The notes under the pieces were generated by a model that worked only from the letters and a program-made list of their open reading frames with translations, searched no databases and was not told the DNA's origin. From the NCBI RefSeq assembly GCF_002706795.1, contig NZ_CP017705.1, positions 186,001 through 250,000 on the forward strand: 64,000 nucleotides of DNA, given 5' to 3'. A program made the translations under genes and the position numbers. This DNA is from Brevibacillus laterosporus DSM 25 (GTDB lineage: Bacteria; Bacillota; Bacilli; Brevibacillales; Brevibacillaceae). Of this stretch, positions 28,395 to 38,230 are shown in pieces; positions within the stretch are counted from its first letter, which is position 1, and each line of letters opens with the position of its first letter.

Positions 28395-29381
28395 ATGAAT
28401 TTGCTGAAAAGAATACGTACAAAAGGGGGCATCTTCCTACTCTTTGCGCTGGTGGTAAGCGCTTGTGGAAATAATGCTTCTCCTATTGAACAAAAAGAAA
28501 CAACACAAGAGAAACAAGCAGAAACCAGAATCTATAAAACAGAAAAAGGAGATATTACTATACCCGCCCATCCACAACGTGTTGTGGTAGGTGTTCAAGA
28601 TTATGTTGGTGATGTACTAGCACTAGGGATTAAACCCGTAGGAGCTGCTGGCTGGGTGTTTGATACCCCCTACTACAAAGGGCATCTAGATGGTGTTGTA
28701 AAGGTTGGAGATAAGCAAGGTGTTTCTATGGAAACCATTATCGGTTTAAAGCCAGATCTCATCCTCACCTATCAAGAGGAATCTTATGAACAACTTTCTA
28801 AGATTGCTTCTACCGTTTTCATTCCGTATGGCAAATCTACTTACCGCGATCGATTGATAGAGATGGGTAAAATCCTTAATAAGGAAGCAGAAACTAAGGA
28901 TTGGCTAAGCAACTTTGACAAAAAAATTGCTGAGAAGAAAAAAGAACTCTTTCAAAAAGTAAATCCAAACGAACAAGTCGCCATTGTCGAAATTTCTGAT
29001 AAAGATATATTTATTTATGGAAAAACCTATGGACGTGGCGGAGATATTCTTTATGATGAATTAGGTTTACATGCACCAGCCAAAGTAGAAGCAGATGTAT
29101 TTGAAACAGGCTGGGCTAAAATTTCTTTGGAAGCAATCCCAGATTATCTAACAGAAGCTGATCATATTTTTCTTGGCGTTCGCAATACAAGTGTAGGGAC
29201 GACGAGTGGTACTGGTGCTAGCAAAAAACGGGTCGTTGAAACAACTATATGGAAGAACCTCCCCTCAGTTAAATCCGGTCATATTTACGAATATGACGTA
29301 CAATCCATGTACTTTAAAGATGCTATGGCCCTAAATAACCAACTAGATCAAATTGTCAATAACCTCATGTCTAAAAAATAA
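28395..29381 (+). CDS. Iron-siderophore ABC transporter substrate-binding lipoprotein
   Basis: 328 residues. Lipobox LVVSAC with Cys25. Type III binding-protein fold: a TIPAHPQRVVVGVQDYVGDVLALGIKPVGAA N-terminal lobe, GLKPDLILTY, helical backbone, and C-terminal lobe. Closest in style to FecB/FeuA-type proteins. Aggtta RBS (AGGAGG) and Fur box upstream. No permease or ATPase follows, so it would share a transporter encoded elsewhere. Confidence 0.93.
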   Translation: MNLLKRIRTKGGIFLLFALVVSACGNNASPIEQKETTQEKQAETRIYKTEKGDITIPAHPQRVVVGVQDYVGDVLALGIKPVGAAGWVFDTPYYKGHLDGVVKVGDKQGVSMETIIGLKPDLILTYQEESYEQLSKIASTVFIPYGKSTYRDRLIEMGKILNKEAETKDWLSNFDKKIAEKKKELFQKVNPNEQVAIVEISDKDIFIYGKTYGRGGDILYDELGLHAPAKVEADVFETGWAKISLEAIPDYLTEADHIFLGVRNTSVGTTSGTGASKKRVVETTIWKNLPSVKSGHIYEYDVQSMYFKDAMALNNQLDQIVNNLMSKK

Positions 29382-29399
29382 GTTCGAACCAGAAGAGTA

Positions 29400-29438
29400 T
29401 GTAGCTACTCCTTATTGGAGTAAGCTACACGCTTTTTT
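29400..29438 (+). terminator. Terminator of the siderophore-binding protein gene
   Basis: GTAGCTACTCC pairs with GGAGTAAGCTAC (one bulge), followed by CGCTTTTTTTG. Confidence 0.85.
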
Positions 29439-29675
29439 TGTTTCCCATTTTGCTTAAGAGAATCAGTCTATGATTTCGGAGTTCAATAACAAGTAAATAA
29501 TCTCACTTTAAAATAGGGGGTAAAACTAGTCGCTATTGCTGATATTGACCCCTCCATGAAACAATCTGGTGAATCCCCCATGAGTCCAGAGGCTAGTGAT
29601 TATTAAAAAAGCTTCTCGTAATCGCGAATTCCCTCTGAAATTATTTCACTTCCCAAATCTAGTCGGTTATATGAG

Positions 29676-29709
29676 TAACCCCCCTTTAGCAGTAACTGAA
29701 GGGGGGTTA
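29676..29709 (-). terminator. Hairpin downstream of the WG-repeat gene
   Basis: TAACCCCCCTT/AAGGGGGGTTA perfect 11-bp stem, 12-base loop, about 50 bases past the gene end. The rest of 29439-29756 shows no gene. Confidence 0.6.
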
Positions 29710-29756
29710 AATACAATTTATTCTCGTTCATAACGTATACGTATCGCGTCGATCGA

Positions 29757-30995
29757 CTACTTAACCTGTCTCGCATATATTTGTTTTCCTTCATGTGTAA
29801 ACACACCCATTCGTTTAATACCTGCTATTGTGTATTCAATTGCAACCGTCTCATTTCTCGGAGGCGTGAGCAGTTTGTGCGGAAATGGGAATGGCTGTTG
29901 ATTCGCTATGTCCGTAATGATATGTATATCAGTGTGATACAGCTTGCCGGTCTGATTCAGCTGCTTCAGTTTTTCTGGTTTATCCAGCTTGTAACTCAGT
30001 GTTGTAATAGCTTTGTCCATGGCATTTATTTTCTGAAAAAAATATCCGTCTTTTGTTTTCGAAACAGCAATAAACTGTCCGTCATTCGTCTCCTTAATAA
30101 AAGCGTACTTTTTTGACACGAAGGTCCCTTTTTTGTCCATCAGCAAATAAAATTCTTCCTTATCCTTTTTTCCTGATACGATGATTACGCCCGAATGAAA
30201 GTTTGATTCCACCTTGTAATTTCGTGAAGGCTTCAATACGACTTTTCCTTCGTGAGTGATGAAGTGAGTCATGCCGTTTATTTTTACACGGTGTAATCCT
30301 TCGCTATATCCCATATATTCATCGAAAAATGGTTTGCAGTATACTTTTCCATTCATATCTTTTAAACCGAATTTGTAGGATGTAATCATTCCATTACTTT
30401 TTTGATATTGCACAAAAGGGTAGTGATGAATATCGTACGCTATTTTACCCGTATATTGATCTGGAATACTCCACCATTGTTCCTCACCGGTAAGCTGTTT
30501 GGTGGTTTTGGTACGGACATTGTAAAAGTAAGACTGTTCATTGTCATAAGATAAAAACCATTCGCCATCAATTTGCGAGAACGAATTGTCGTACGAAGCC
30601 GTTTCCTGAATGTTTCCTTGCTTGTCGTAAATAATATACTCGCTGTACTTAAACATAACTCCTGTTTTAAAGAAGCCATATCCATTTCTGAACGGACTGA
30701 TGTAGCCAGGCCAATCCGTGAATTCCTGACTTGCTATTATTTTTCCAGTGGGGGATACAAGCGCGAAAAATGGGAATGGTTGACGACCCTTAAACAGTGG
30801 GTCCGCATCCAGAAGCGGTCTCATAAATGGAACAAAGAATGGCTCTGTCAAACCAGGTGGCACCTGAATCTCCTTCTCTGTCGGGATATCATCATTCATC
30901 GAGATGATCTGTTGCTCTGCTTGTACGACATGCGGAACGAGTAAAAAAGTGAGACACAAAGAAAGTATGATCTTGAAATATTTGGTAGATTTCAC
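29757..30995 (-). CDS. Secreted WG-repeat-like protein
   Basis: 412 residues, GTG start. Signal peptide MKSTKYFKIILSLCLTFLLVPHVVQAEQ. The mature part is a series of strand pairs with WG/KWG-type wording (LKDMNGKVYCKPFFDEYMGYSEGLHRVKINGMTHFITHEGKVVLKP split over residues ~225-275; VFTHEGKQIYARQ at the end). Such beta-rich proteins are extracellular and of unknown role. Ribosome site weak. Confidence 0.7.
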   Translation of the reverse strand: MKSTKYFKIILSLCLTFLLVPHVVQAEQQIISMNDDIPTEKEIQVPPGLTEPFFVPFMRPLLDADPLFKGRQPFPFFALVSPTGKIIASQEFTDWPGYISPFRNGYGFFKTGVMFKYSEYIIYDKQGNIQETASYDNSFSQIDGEWFLSYDNEQSYFYNVRTKTTKQLTGEEQWWSIPDQYTGKIAYDIHHYPFVQYQKSNGMITSYKFGLKDMNGKVYCKPFFDEYMGYSEGLHRVKINGMTHFITHEGKVVLKPSRNYKVESNFHSGVIIVSGKKDKEEFYLLMDKKGTFVSKKYAFIKETNDGQFIAVSKTKDGYFFQKINAMDKAITTLSYKLDKPEKLKQLNQTGKLYHTDIHIITDIANQQPFPFPHKLLTPPRNETVAIEYTIAGIKRMGVFTHEGKQIYARQVK

Positions 30996-31301
30996 AGTAA
31001 GGTTCTCTCGCTTTACTAGTGTTTTTATAATTTGTTCTTACCAATAAATACGATTGGAATTAGCTGACTGTCATATTCGAAATGTTTAAGGAAGAAGTGT
31101 TAACGTTACTTAGGGCGCATAACTGCACGTTAGCTCAATAACTCTTTTTCAGTCTAATACTTTATTTTACAGTCTACAACTTTATTTTCACGGAACAATA
31201 CTTACATCATCCTGCCTGTTAGTTCAAAAAAGAGAACGCTCCCGCGCGTTTGGGGAAGAGAAAACAGCCACCTAATCTAAACGATAGGTGACTGTGTATA
31301 T
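30996..31301. other. Gene-less spacer
   Basis: No gene or convincing signal beyond a small CACCTA/TAGGTG hairpin near 31269-31292. Confidence 0.5.
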
Positions 31302-31670
31302 TTACTTGCTTGACTGCTTTAAAAAATCGTTTGGTTTTACAGGTTTCCCTTGTTTGTACACGGTAAAATGCAGTTTATTTCCGGTTGATTCAGACGAGCC
31401 CACTGCAGAATTTTTTGTCTTTTTTTACATAATATCCTATTTTAACAAGAAAAGATCCTGGTTTAATGCTCCCATAAATGTCATGAACTCTGAATTATGA
31501 TCGATGATTATCGTTTCTCCAAAACCTTATAGACTACCCACTACCATAACAACACCATCATTTGCGGCAACGATAGATGTTCCTTTTGGAGTAACGTAAT
31601 CAATACCGTCATGGAAAGTTCTACCTTGGTTCCGTGCTACTAAAATACTTTTTTCATAGAATTCTCCCAG
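31302..31670 (-). pseudogene. M23 metalloendopeptidase (LytM-type), disrupted
   Basis: Minus-strand reading shows FHDGIDYVTPKGTSIVAANDGVV (the HxxxD zinc pair and strand, in two parts under 20 residues each), an in-frame TAA after VVGSL, then GFGETIIIDH, frameshifts, and the closing GNKLHFTVYKQGKPVKP with the HxH-like His. N-terminus missing. Clear remnant of a cell-wall endopeptidase. Confidence 0.75.
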
Positions 31671-31845
31671 TGAACCATATATGTATGACTATGTAAATTA
31701 TGACAAAACATATGGGGATAGTTACAAGTTTTACGATATACAAATAGTTATGATGTAAAGTTTTAGGCAACAAATAAAAACTCACTTTTGAAAAATATGC
31801 CATTTTTTTGTACTCTTTCATTTGAAAATTCATTTAGAACTTTTT

Positions 31846-32145
31846 TCACAGCAGACTTCCACTCGGTCTAGCGTTGGTACTGTGCAGGTTTTTGACACCC
31901 CACTCTCCCCTAAAACCTTCCTACACTTTTAAAAACTTACCTCACCCACTTTCTGCGACTCTGTGAACATCTGTACTTGGGCCTTGCTACGCATGGTAGG
32001 TATTCACCCAATAATGCATGGATAACCCCCCAAAAAGTATACAGCTAAATATAATATCGAGAACAATCAGATTAAGATAAGGAGTGATTGTATTTGGTTT
32101 GTTATCGTGTCCCTCGTACCTATGACGAATGTATGGAGTACATAA
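31846..32145 (+). repeat. Decayed duplicate of the 42.59-42.89 kb segment
   Basis: Sequence parallels 42585-42890 for about 300 bases, including the intergenic CTTTCTGCGACTCTGTGAAC stretch, the AAGGAGTGATTGTATTTG start region and the first ~16 codons of the Cys-rich protein at 42832. Here the reading stops after 26 codons at 32170, inside the next terminator. Confidence 0.8.
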
Positions 32146-32149
32146 GAAA

Positions 32150-32169
32150 AAGCACCGCATTGGGTGCTT
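32150..32169 (-). terminator. Terminator of the LolA-like gene
   Basis: AAGCACC/GGTGCTT stem with a 6-base loop reading into TTTTTC on the minus strand, 13 bases past the stop. Confidence 0.75.
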
Positions 32170-32181
32170 AGCTACAATCTA

Positions 32182-32943
32182 TTAATTTTTCTTTTTACTA
32201 CTATCTACTAGTTTTACTCCTTTAGGTAAATCAAGCGTAAAATCTTTTTCATTAAATGTAGGATTAAAATTCACTTTGGTTACTGTATATTCTGAAGCCT
32301 GTGTCCCATTGTTGTCATTAATAGTTTCCTTTAATAGAAAACCCGTTTTTTTATCAACCCACAAATCTGTCAGGTAGACACGAGTCTTTCCCTGGAAAAC
32401 GTTTTCTTGTTTGCGAGAAAAATGATATACCGGTCGATTCAGGAATGATTCTTCTACAACATGAAAAGTCATCTTACTGTCAGCTTGGATAGCTTCTTCC
32501 TTAAATCTTATCAGCTTTTGTTTTGTATGATTGATTTTATTATCAGCAATTGCTGTTACTCCTGCTGGGAAGAGCACTGCTTCCTTATTCCCCGCCTTAT
32601 AAGACCTGGACTTACCTCCCTTACTAACGTAATAAGTTATCCTATCCTTATCAAATTCCTCTGCACGCAGCTCATTTTTTGTCGTATTATCCCAAATTTT
32701 ACTTTGTATTGTATATGTTTCTTTGTTATTATTGGGCAAAATGATAGTAGACGTAAAGGTAGTTTCTGAGTATGTGGAAATTGGTTGTTTTTGATTGATT
32801 TCAGCAATCACCTGATCCAGATTCAAGGTTTTCTGCTGAATAGCTGTTGCGTTCACTGTTTGAGCAAAAACATGGGAAAATGGGGAAGCAGCCGAGAGAG
32901 CAAGAGTGAACATACTTAGGGCTAGAAATACTTGTTTTTTCAT
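32182..32943 (-). CDS. LolA/RseB-like secreted protein
   Basis: 253 residues from the ATG at 32943 (GAAAGGTTGG upstream); the longer frame upstream has no ribosome site. Signal peptide MKKQVFLALSMFTLALSAA...VFAQ. The mature chain has the curved-sheet pattern of LolA/RseB-type proteins (LDQVIAEINQKQPIS, RVYLTDLWVDKKTGFLLKE, FTLDLPKGVKLV), similar to Bacillus outer-membrane-lipoprotein-sorting-like proteins and anti-sigma partner proteins. Exported; precise role unknown. Confidence 0.75.
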   Translation of the reverse strand: MKKQVFLALSMFTLALSAASPFSHVFAQTVNATAIQQKTLNLDQVIAEINQKQPISTYSETTFTSTIILPNNNKETYTIQSKIWDNTTKNELRAEEFDKDRITYYVSKGGKSRSYKAGNKEAVLFPAGVTAIADNKINHTKQKLIRFKEEAIQADSKMTFHVVEESFLNRPVYHFSRKQENVFQGKTRVYLTDLWVDKKTGFLLKETINDNNGTQASEYTVTKVNFNPTFNEKDFTLDLPKGVKLVDSSKKKN

Positions 32944-33540
32944 GAAATACCAACCTTTCTTTTTTCTTATTCCCCTATTTGATCCAGCAAAACAGATTTT
33001 GTGACACCACATCTTTCGATATTGGTTCTTGCCTTTATAGATCATAAAAAATCATCGATCTTACATTGCTCTATGTCTCCCTATTTTGTAAGAATAAAAA
33101 ATAGCCACCCGTAGGTGACTAACCTTCAAATCTCATGATAATCGTCCTAGAATATAAAAGCACTAATCTGATCCACATTTGGAGTGGAGTGCTACATAAT
33201 AAATCTGTCGCTCTACTTCAGTAAGTGAGGTGTTTGCCAGACTCCTCTTTTTAATCAGCAGTGAATGACATTGTTGGCTTCCAATATCTGCTTCATCAAC
33301 AGATCGTCCTTTCATGTATCCTTTATAGGCTCATACTTACTGTAGGGATCACGTCACAAAACGAAAAAAATCGTACGTTAGCTTACAATTTTTTTCGTTT
33401 CAAAAAACCACAATGACCCTAGTATGCCGATTATCGCTTGTACTGATCCTCTAAGACAAGCCATCGCCTCGATGACGGATACAATGCTCGGATCAATACA
33501 GTGAAATCTGGCTCTTAAGCTAGGTTTCGGAACCGTTGAT
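32944..33540. other. Spacer with terminator
   Basis: No supportable gene. A long hairpin (AACGAAAAAAAT near 33360, mirrored to 33400) with T-run on the minus strand would end the SDR remnant that follows. A minus-strand frame at 33378-33569 overlapping that remnant is not convincing. Confidence 0.45.
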
Positions 33541-33735
33541 TTACAGATGAGATCCGCCACTTGCATCAATCAATTGACCGGTTACCCAACGGCTGTCCGA
33601 TGAGGCAAGAAAGGCGGCCATATCCCCCACATCTTCAGGCTCCCCCCACCTGTTGAAGGTTGAAAGACCAGCGGCAAATTTCTGTCCATTGGGATCTTGC
33701 AATGTCCCAGCATTCATCTCCGTATAACAAGTGCT
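33541..33735 (-). pseudogene. SDR C-terminal fragment
   Basis: NRWGEPEDVGDMAAFLAS and WVTGQLIDASGGSHL are the classical end of a short-chain dehydrogenase (TGQ-x-x-x-x-x-GG). Residues before TEMNAGTLQDP no longer match. The N-terminal three quarters, including the cofactor and catalytic motifs, are gone. Confidence 0.75.
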
Positions 33736-33787
33736 CATTAAACTACAGTATGAGGCCGCGAAATTGAGGTATCGTGTATCAGATAAC

Positions 33788-33845
33788 AAGAGTAAGTTCG
33801 AAAACACATGAAGAATATTTACGACTAATGAAAAAAAATGTGGGC
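33788..33845 (+). pseudogene. 3' tip of a second integrase gene
   Basis: The stretch AAGTTCGAAAAC...AATATTTACGACTAATGAAAAAAAATGTGGG resembles the last codons and 3' flank of the integrase ending at 58790. It marks a lost element end. Confidence 0.6.
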
Positions 33846-33857
33846 TTCTAGGTGTAA

Positions 33858-33942
33858 AGTGGAATGTTTTTGCAAAAGCATGGCCTTTGTCAATTCCACC
33901 AATAGCAATCGCACCTACGATTTAAAAAATAGCCGATTAATA
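33858..33942 (+). pseudogene. 3' fragment of the DUF3221-like gene (copy 3)
   Basis: Nearly identical to the end and 3' flank of 27571-27975 (FAKAWTLSIPPIAIAPTI region), but the Glu codon is TAA and the 5' part is missing. Confidence 0.75.
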
Positions 33943-34152
33943 TCATACTTTTGTCTTGTCATTCTATATATTCAATAAAAAATACGGCCTAAAATTACCA
34001 TTTGTGATGCTTTTTCAATTTTACGAACTAAATGATCAGAAGGGACAAGCTCATCTAACGAAACAACGGACAGTTGGTAACGGGCTTCTGCATCTTGTCT
34101 TTTTAACAAGAAACCCACTCCTTTCCACTATATTGATACATTCAACAAAAAA

Positions 34153-34224
34153 GCGTGCAGACTCTCCATACCTTTCGGTATTTTGTCTACACGCTGAGGA
34201 CTCCCGATTGGGAGTCCTCTTTTT
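34153..34224 (+). terminator. Double hairpin terminator
   Basis: GCGTGCAGAC/GTCTACACGC (34153-34194) followed by GAGGACTCCC/GGGAGTCCTC (34196-34219) and TTTTTA. The first stem is shared with 28113-28153. Confidence 0.75.
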
Positions 34225-34257
34225 AAGTAAAATATCAACCATAATCTTTAATAGAGC

Positions 34258-34443
34258 TTATATATTAATACTTCGAGTGTTTACTTTTTTAATGTTATTT
34301 GAATCAGTAATATCATACGTCACTACTTCTAAATATGCTCCAACTACTCCTTCAAACGAACCTGTTCCATTTACTTCAAAACTTCCCTCGCCATGACCTG
34401 AACGTAATGTTACACCATCATTTTTTATTTCTAGGTATTGATC
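34258..34443 (-). pseudogene. Fragment of a beta-rich protein
   Basis: 61 codons without start after a TAG: QYLEIKNDGVTLRSGHGEGS, then FEVNGTGSFEGVVGAYLEV and a natural stop. Looks like the end of an exported strand-rich protein; family unknown. 34444-34700 shows no gene. Confidence 0.4.
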
Positions 34444-34700
34444 TACACTTTATTACTTTATCGTTTAACCTGCATGGGAATCCAGTTCAAAAAAAGGAAC
34501 TTCATTCTCTATAATAACCTCACTCACCTTATCAACCAGATATTTCGGGTTGTGTAAAGAGAATGGTATTCTGATCGATCTTTGCATATTTCTTATCCGT
34601 CTACATCGATAAGAAACGTTTTGATTTACTTGGGATTCCAATAACTATCTCGTTAACACGTAGCGGGCTAAACGGTTGATTAATTTGAAGAGCAGGAGTA

Positions 34701-35834
34701 TTACTCACCCTTTTTCTTAAATTCCTGCCCGATTTGATCCGCCACCATAATAGCTGCTACTACATTTTCTTCAGTCAACGGAAAAGGCATGGAATGAATA
34801 GATTCTTCCAGTATACAAGCTTTCTGGGCGACATTGAGCAACTCGGATCTTGTGACATTCGTTACGCCAATATCAGCGAGACAAACTGGAAGACCCACAC
34901 TTACACAGAAATTCAATACCTCGTTTATTTCTCCCTTGTTTGCATTTTCAAGGACTAATTGAACTAGCGTAGAAAATGCGACTTTCTCACCATGATAATA
35001 CGAATGGGTTCCTTCCAACGCGGTTAAGCCATTGTGAATGGCATGCGCTGCTGCCAGACCACCGCTTTCAAATCCTAAACCTGATAACAGAATGTTTGTT
35101 TCGATAATATTTTCAAGCGCTGGAGTGACGATATTGGAATCACAGGATATTTTAGCTTTTAGACCGTCTTCAAGCAGTGTTTCATAGCAAAGCTTGGCAA
35201 GGGCAAGAGCAGCTCTTGTTCCTTTAGTTGGCTGACCAACTCCTGCATTTGCTCCACAAGGAAGTCCTGCATTCACATTCGAATAAGAGTTAGCGGTCGC
35301 TCTTGCTTCAAAGTAAGTAGAAAGCGCGTCCCCCATACCCGCAACTAGAAAGCGTGTAGGAGCATTAGCGATAACGTTTGTATCTATCAATACTACACTT
35401 GGACTTTGCTTAAAGTAAGCATAATCATCAAACTCCCCTTCTGGTGTATAAAGAACGGCAGAATGGCTTGTTGGTGCATCCGTCGCTGCAATTGTCGGCA
35501 CAATAATTAACGCTTCTCCTTCTGCTACACATTTCGCAGTATCAATTGCTTTACCCCCACCTAATCCAATGGTGCAAGAACAAGCATGTTCCTTTGCAAG
35601 CTGTTGCAATCTATGAACTTCATTTCGAGAGCACTCTCCGTTGAAACCGCTTACAATAATTGTTACACCAAATTTTTCCATAGTTTGCTTAAGTTTATCT
35701 TTCACACGTGCTATATCATCTTGATGAGCAATAAGAAGAGCTGAATCACCAAATGTCTTGATGAAATACCCCAAATTGACTATTTCATTTTCACCCTGAA
35801 CATACTTAGTTGGACTAATAAATGCTTTTCTCAT
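34701..35834 (-). CDS. gldA: Glycerol dehydrogenase
   Basis: 377 residues, iron-type (group III) dehydrogenase fold. NAD motif GLGGGKAIDTAK at about residues 92-103, then IIVPTIAATDAPTS, and metal-binding positions in GMGDALSTYFEA (Asp), the AAHAIHNG His and THSYYHGEKVAF His. Oxidises glycerol to dihydroxyacetone in the cytosol. AGGAGGAT before the ATG. Appears monocistronic. Confidence 0.95.
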   Translation of the reverse strand: MRKAFISPTKYVQGENEIVNLGYFIKTFGDSALLIAHQDDIARVKDKLKQTMEKFGVTIIVSGFNGECSRNEVHRLQQLAKEHACSCTIGLGGGKAIDTAKCVAEGEALIIVPTIAATDAPTSHSAVLYTPEGEFDDYAYFKQSPSVVLIDTNVIANAPTRFLVAGMGDALSTYFEARATANSYSNVNAGLPCGANAGVGQPTKGTRAALALAKLCYETLLEDGLKAKISCDSNIVTPALENIIETNILLSGLGFESGGLAAAHAIHNGLTALEGTHSYYHGEKVAFSTLVQLVLENANKGEINEVLNFCVSVGLPVCLADIGVTNVTRSELLNVAQKACILEESIHSMPFPLTEENVVAAIMVADQIGQEFKKKGE

Positions 35835-36287
35835 TTGGGTAATCCTCCTTTGTGTTAATGTACCCCCATTATAGAGCTACCTTGTACAAAGATCATTGAA
35901 CAATCCACTCCAAATAAAGCGCTTTCTCGTCGTATTATCTTATCCTCCAAGTACTAAAATGGTATTATCTTGTCCTGCCATACGAGGAACAGGGAGAAAA
36001 GACTCTTATTGAAGAAGGACTGTTCAAAGAGAAAGGTGTTCGGGTTCTTAAAGACAGCGTGAATACGTTAAAGAAGCTCAACTTGCAGCCTGACGAAAGA
36101 TATTAAAGCTAATATGAGCAGTACGCTAGGTTAGAAAAGACACAATGTTGAAAAAGGAAGAGCCCCTTTCATATTGAAAAGGGGCCTGATTGACATTTAC
36201 AACAAAGTGGTCTTCAAAGGGCAACTGAACCGTACATAAAAACTGCCATAACATGTAATACATAGCTGACAAGTCAGAAGTATGATA
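35835..36287. other. Spacer with C-terminal gene fragment and palindrome
   Basis: A plus-strand tail (YEEQGEKTLIEEGLF...LKKLNLQPDERY, about 35969-36106) has no start. Its end contains a 22-bp stretch (36070-36091) identical to 57765-57786 in front of the integrase, in another frame. A GCCCCTTTC/GAAAAGGGGC hairpin (36162-36185) shares its core with the one at 19234-19259. Confidence 0.5.
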
Positions 36288-36689
36288 TTAATCGGCTATT
36301 TTTTGAATCGTAGGAGCAATTGCTATTGGTGGAATTGACAAAGACCATGCTGTTGCATATATATTCAACTTTTCACCCAAAACGTAATCGTCACCAGTAG
36401 AAATAGGGACTCTTAATATTTTATTTTGAGAAGCTAATTCCCACCAATCATCTTTATAGGAAAGTGCGTCTTCTTGTGTAGAAGTATTTGCCACAACCAT
36501 GTACATATCATCAATAGAAATAACATAGCCAGTGAAAGGGTGTTCCTCTTTCTCAATAGAAGAGATAGAAGCATGCTGTAAGACGGATTGGTTTGAATCC
36601 GCAAAAGCTGGTGCTACTCCCATCGTAAATCCAAACCCTAGTGTAAGAGTGGTTACTGCCGCTATTAATTTGTTTTTTGACATTTTCAT
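36288..36689 (-). CDS. Small secreted protein, DUF3221-like (copy 2)
   Basis: 133 residues, AAGGAGGAG before the ATG. About 85 % alike to copy 1 by eye across the whole length: signal peptide ending in APAFADS, PFTGYVISIDDMYMVVANTS, and the SIPPIAIAPTIQKIAD end. Opposite orientation to copies 1 and 3. Extracellular, role unknown. Confidence 0.8.
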   Translation of the reverse strand: MKMSKNKLIAAVTTLTLGFGFTMGVAPAFADSNQSVLQHASISSIEKEEHPFTGYVISIDDMYMVVANTSTQEDALSYKDDWWELASQNKILRVPISTGDDYVLGEKLNIYATAWSLSIPPIAIAPTIQKIAD

Positions 36690-37230
36690 AAATATGTCTC
36701 CTCCTTATATTTTGTCCGTACATAGTAGAAATTCTTTTTTCACCACAAAAAACCTCCGTTTTTTCTAATATTTAACAAATAAGACATAAATTAACGAAAA
36801 TAAATGTAGGTGAAGTTATCTGAAGAGAATCCTCATCAGCCTTTTGTTTTGATTATGTAATGTCTTTTAGATCCATTCATGTCAGCATAAACACCATATC
36901 TTACAATTTTTAGATACCATTACTTCCTTTCATTTTTTACGCACCTTGAAGTTGATTTACAAAAGAAAAAATCGTTTCCTTATTTCTTAGGAGACGATTT
37001 TCTTCATTTTATTTCATCCTTGAATTTTTTCTATCCTTGCGCAACGCTCGTGCTGCCATTCGGTATCATTTGTTAGGCTGGCATTCAAAGATAAGTTTTT
37101 GAGTTTTGCTATCTCCCAAGCTCTTTTAAGTGTTTGCACTCAAGCAATGGCTCATTTCTGTCATTTCTGAGTCAGTAAGTTCCCTTGTTTTATTGATGAA
37201 CCAAAGCTCTGCCATCCGTTGATGGACGAA
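36690..37230 (-). repeat. Spacer with terminator and repeat family A copy
   Basis: AATCGTTTCCT/AGGAGACGATT hairpin (36970-36997) followed by a decayed repeat A frame (37020-37220, minus strand: MAELWFINKTRELTDSEM). The same hairpin-plus-repeat block recurs at 55415-55535. Confidence 0.7.
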
Positions 37231-37243
37231 AACTTAGCAACTA

Positions 37244-37336
37244 TTAATTTCCTTCTGGCGGTCCCATAAGTTCTAAAGCTCTGTTGCCTTCTACTGATCC
37301 TAGAGAACCTATTTCTGGTCCGTGACTACCTGACAT
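37244..37336 (-). CDS. Putative 30-residue peptide
   Basis: GGGGGGAG seven bases before an ATG at 37336, then 30 codons (GSHGPEIGSLGSVEGNRALE inside, ending GPPEGN) to TAA. Very short; kept because of the strong ribosome site. Could be chance. Confidence 0.3.
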   Translation of the reverse strand: MSGSHGPEIGSLGSVEGNRALELMGPPEGN

Positions 37337-37578
37337 CTCATTTCTCCCCCCTGCTTTTTATGTATTGCTAAACGTAATCACCATATTCTACATAAAATAA
37401 CACAACCCCTTTTTCGGTTATCCGTTAGAGGGGGGATCGCTGTACCCCTGTTCCCACAAAGGAATACATTCTAGCTAGTTGAAGGATGCACTGCTTAGAC
37501 TTCTACACTAATAACATAGGAAATGAAGTAAAAACATTAATAATGATTATGTTAAAATCCCTTGCTAACCTTTAGAGC

Positions 37579-37812
37579 TTGGTCATTTTTTCGAACTACG
37601 CAGCTGCTTTGACTGAGGTAGCTACTCCTGACGTTCGTACAATCTTGCACAAACAATTAGATGATGCCATCGCTACTCATGAAAAAATAACAAACTACAT
37701 GATGAGCAAAGGTTACTATCATGCTTATCATATAAACGAGCAAATTCAAATGGATATGAAGACCGCAAAAACAACCTTGAATCTTCCAGAGTCATCTCAA
37801 TCAATATTTTAA
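37579..37812 (+). pseudogene. Spore coat protein F-like, N-terminally truncated
   Basis: 77 codons of a CotF/coat-F domain: YAAALTEVATPDVRTILHKQ, LDDAIATHEKITNYMMSKGY, YHAYHINEQIQMD. The first part of the domain and a proper start are missing; the TTG at 37579 has no good ribosome site. Terminator AATCCTTTTCC/GGGAAAGGATT at 37836-37860. Confidence 0.7.
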
Positions 37813-37914
37813 AATAAAGTGTGGAGCTCTCTCGAATCCTTTTCCTTTTGGGAAAGGATTTTTGTTTGTTGATCCAATTGACCAATCTTGGCGTTTTAGT
37901 GTACCTGTTCTGTT

Positions 37915-38075
37915 AATATCCCACTCTCACTACATCTTCTAAAGGTATCCACCAGAAATCCTCATCATTCTTCAACTTCATTTGTTTAAACGTTGAATCA
38001 AACTTATCTACACATCCCCATGCAGAATCAATTACTCTCCTATCCTCTTGTGTTGCTTTCACTTGTCCACTCATA
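37915..38075 (-). pseudogene. Repeat family B copy
   Basis: Minus strand reads NDEDFWWIPLEDVVRVG at the 3' end, with the preceding part matching the protein at 51909-52166 in fragments. Only about half the family length remains. Confidence 0.6.
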
Positions 38076-38230
38076 AGAAACAATATCAATATACAGAATA
38101 GAGGTTTTTATAGGTTTTTTATTAATCCTATAGATAGTATTACTATATTTTATTCTCATTTACATAATTATACATTTAAGTTAGAATGTTAAGAAATATC
38201 ATGTTTTATTAATTTAGGAAGGGGATTTGT

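Noticed and set aside
33378..33569. Minus-strand frame with a hydrophobic stretch
   Set aside because: Overlaps the SDR fragment in another frame, has no ribosome site and covers a terminator region.
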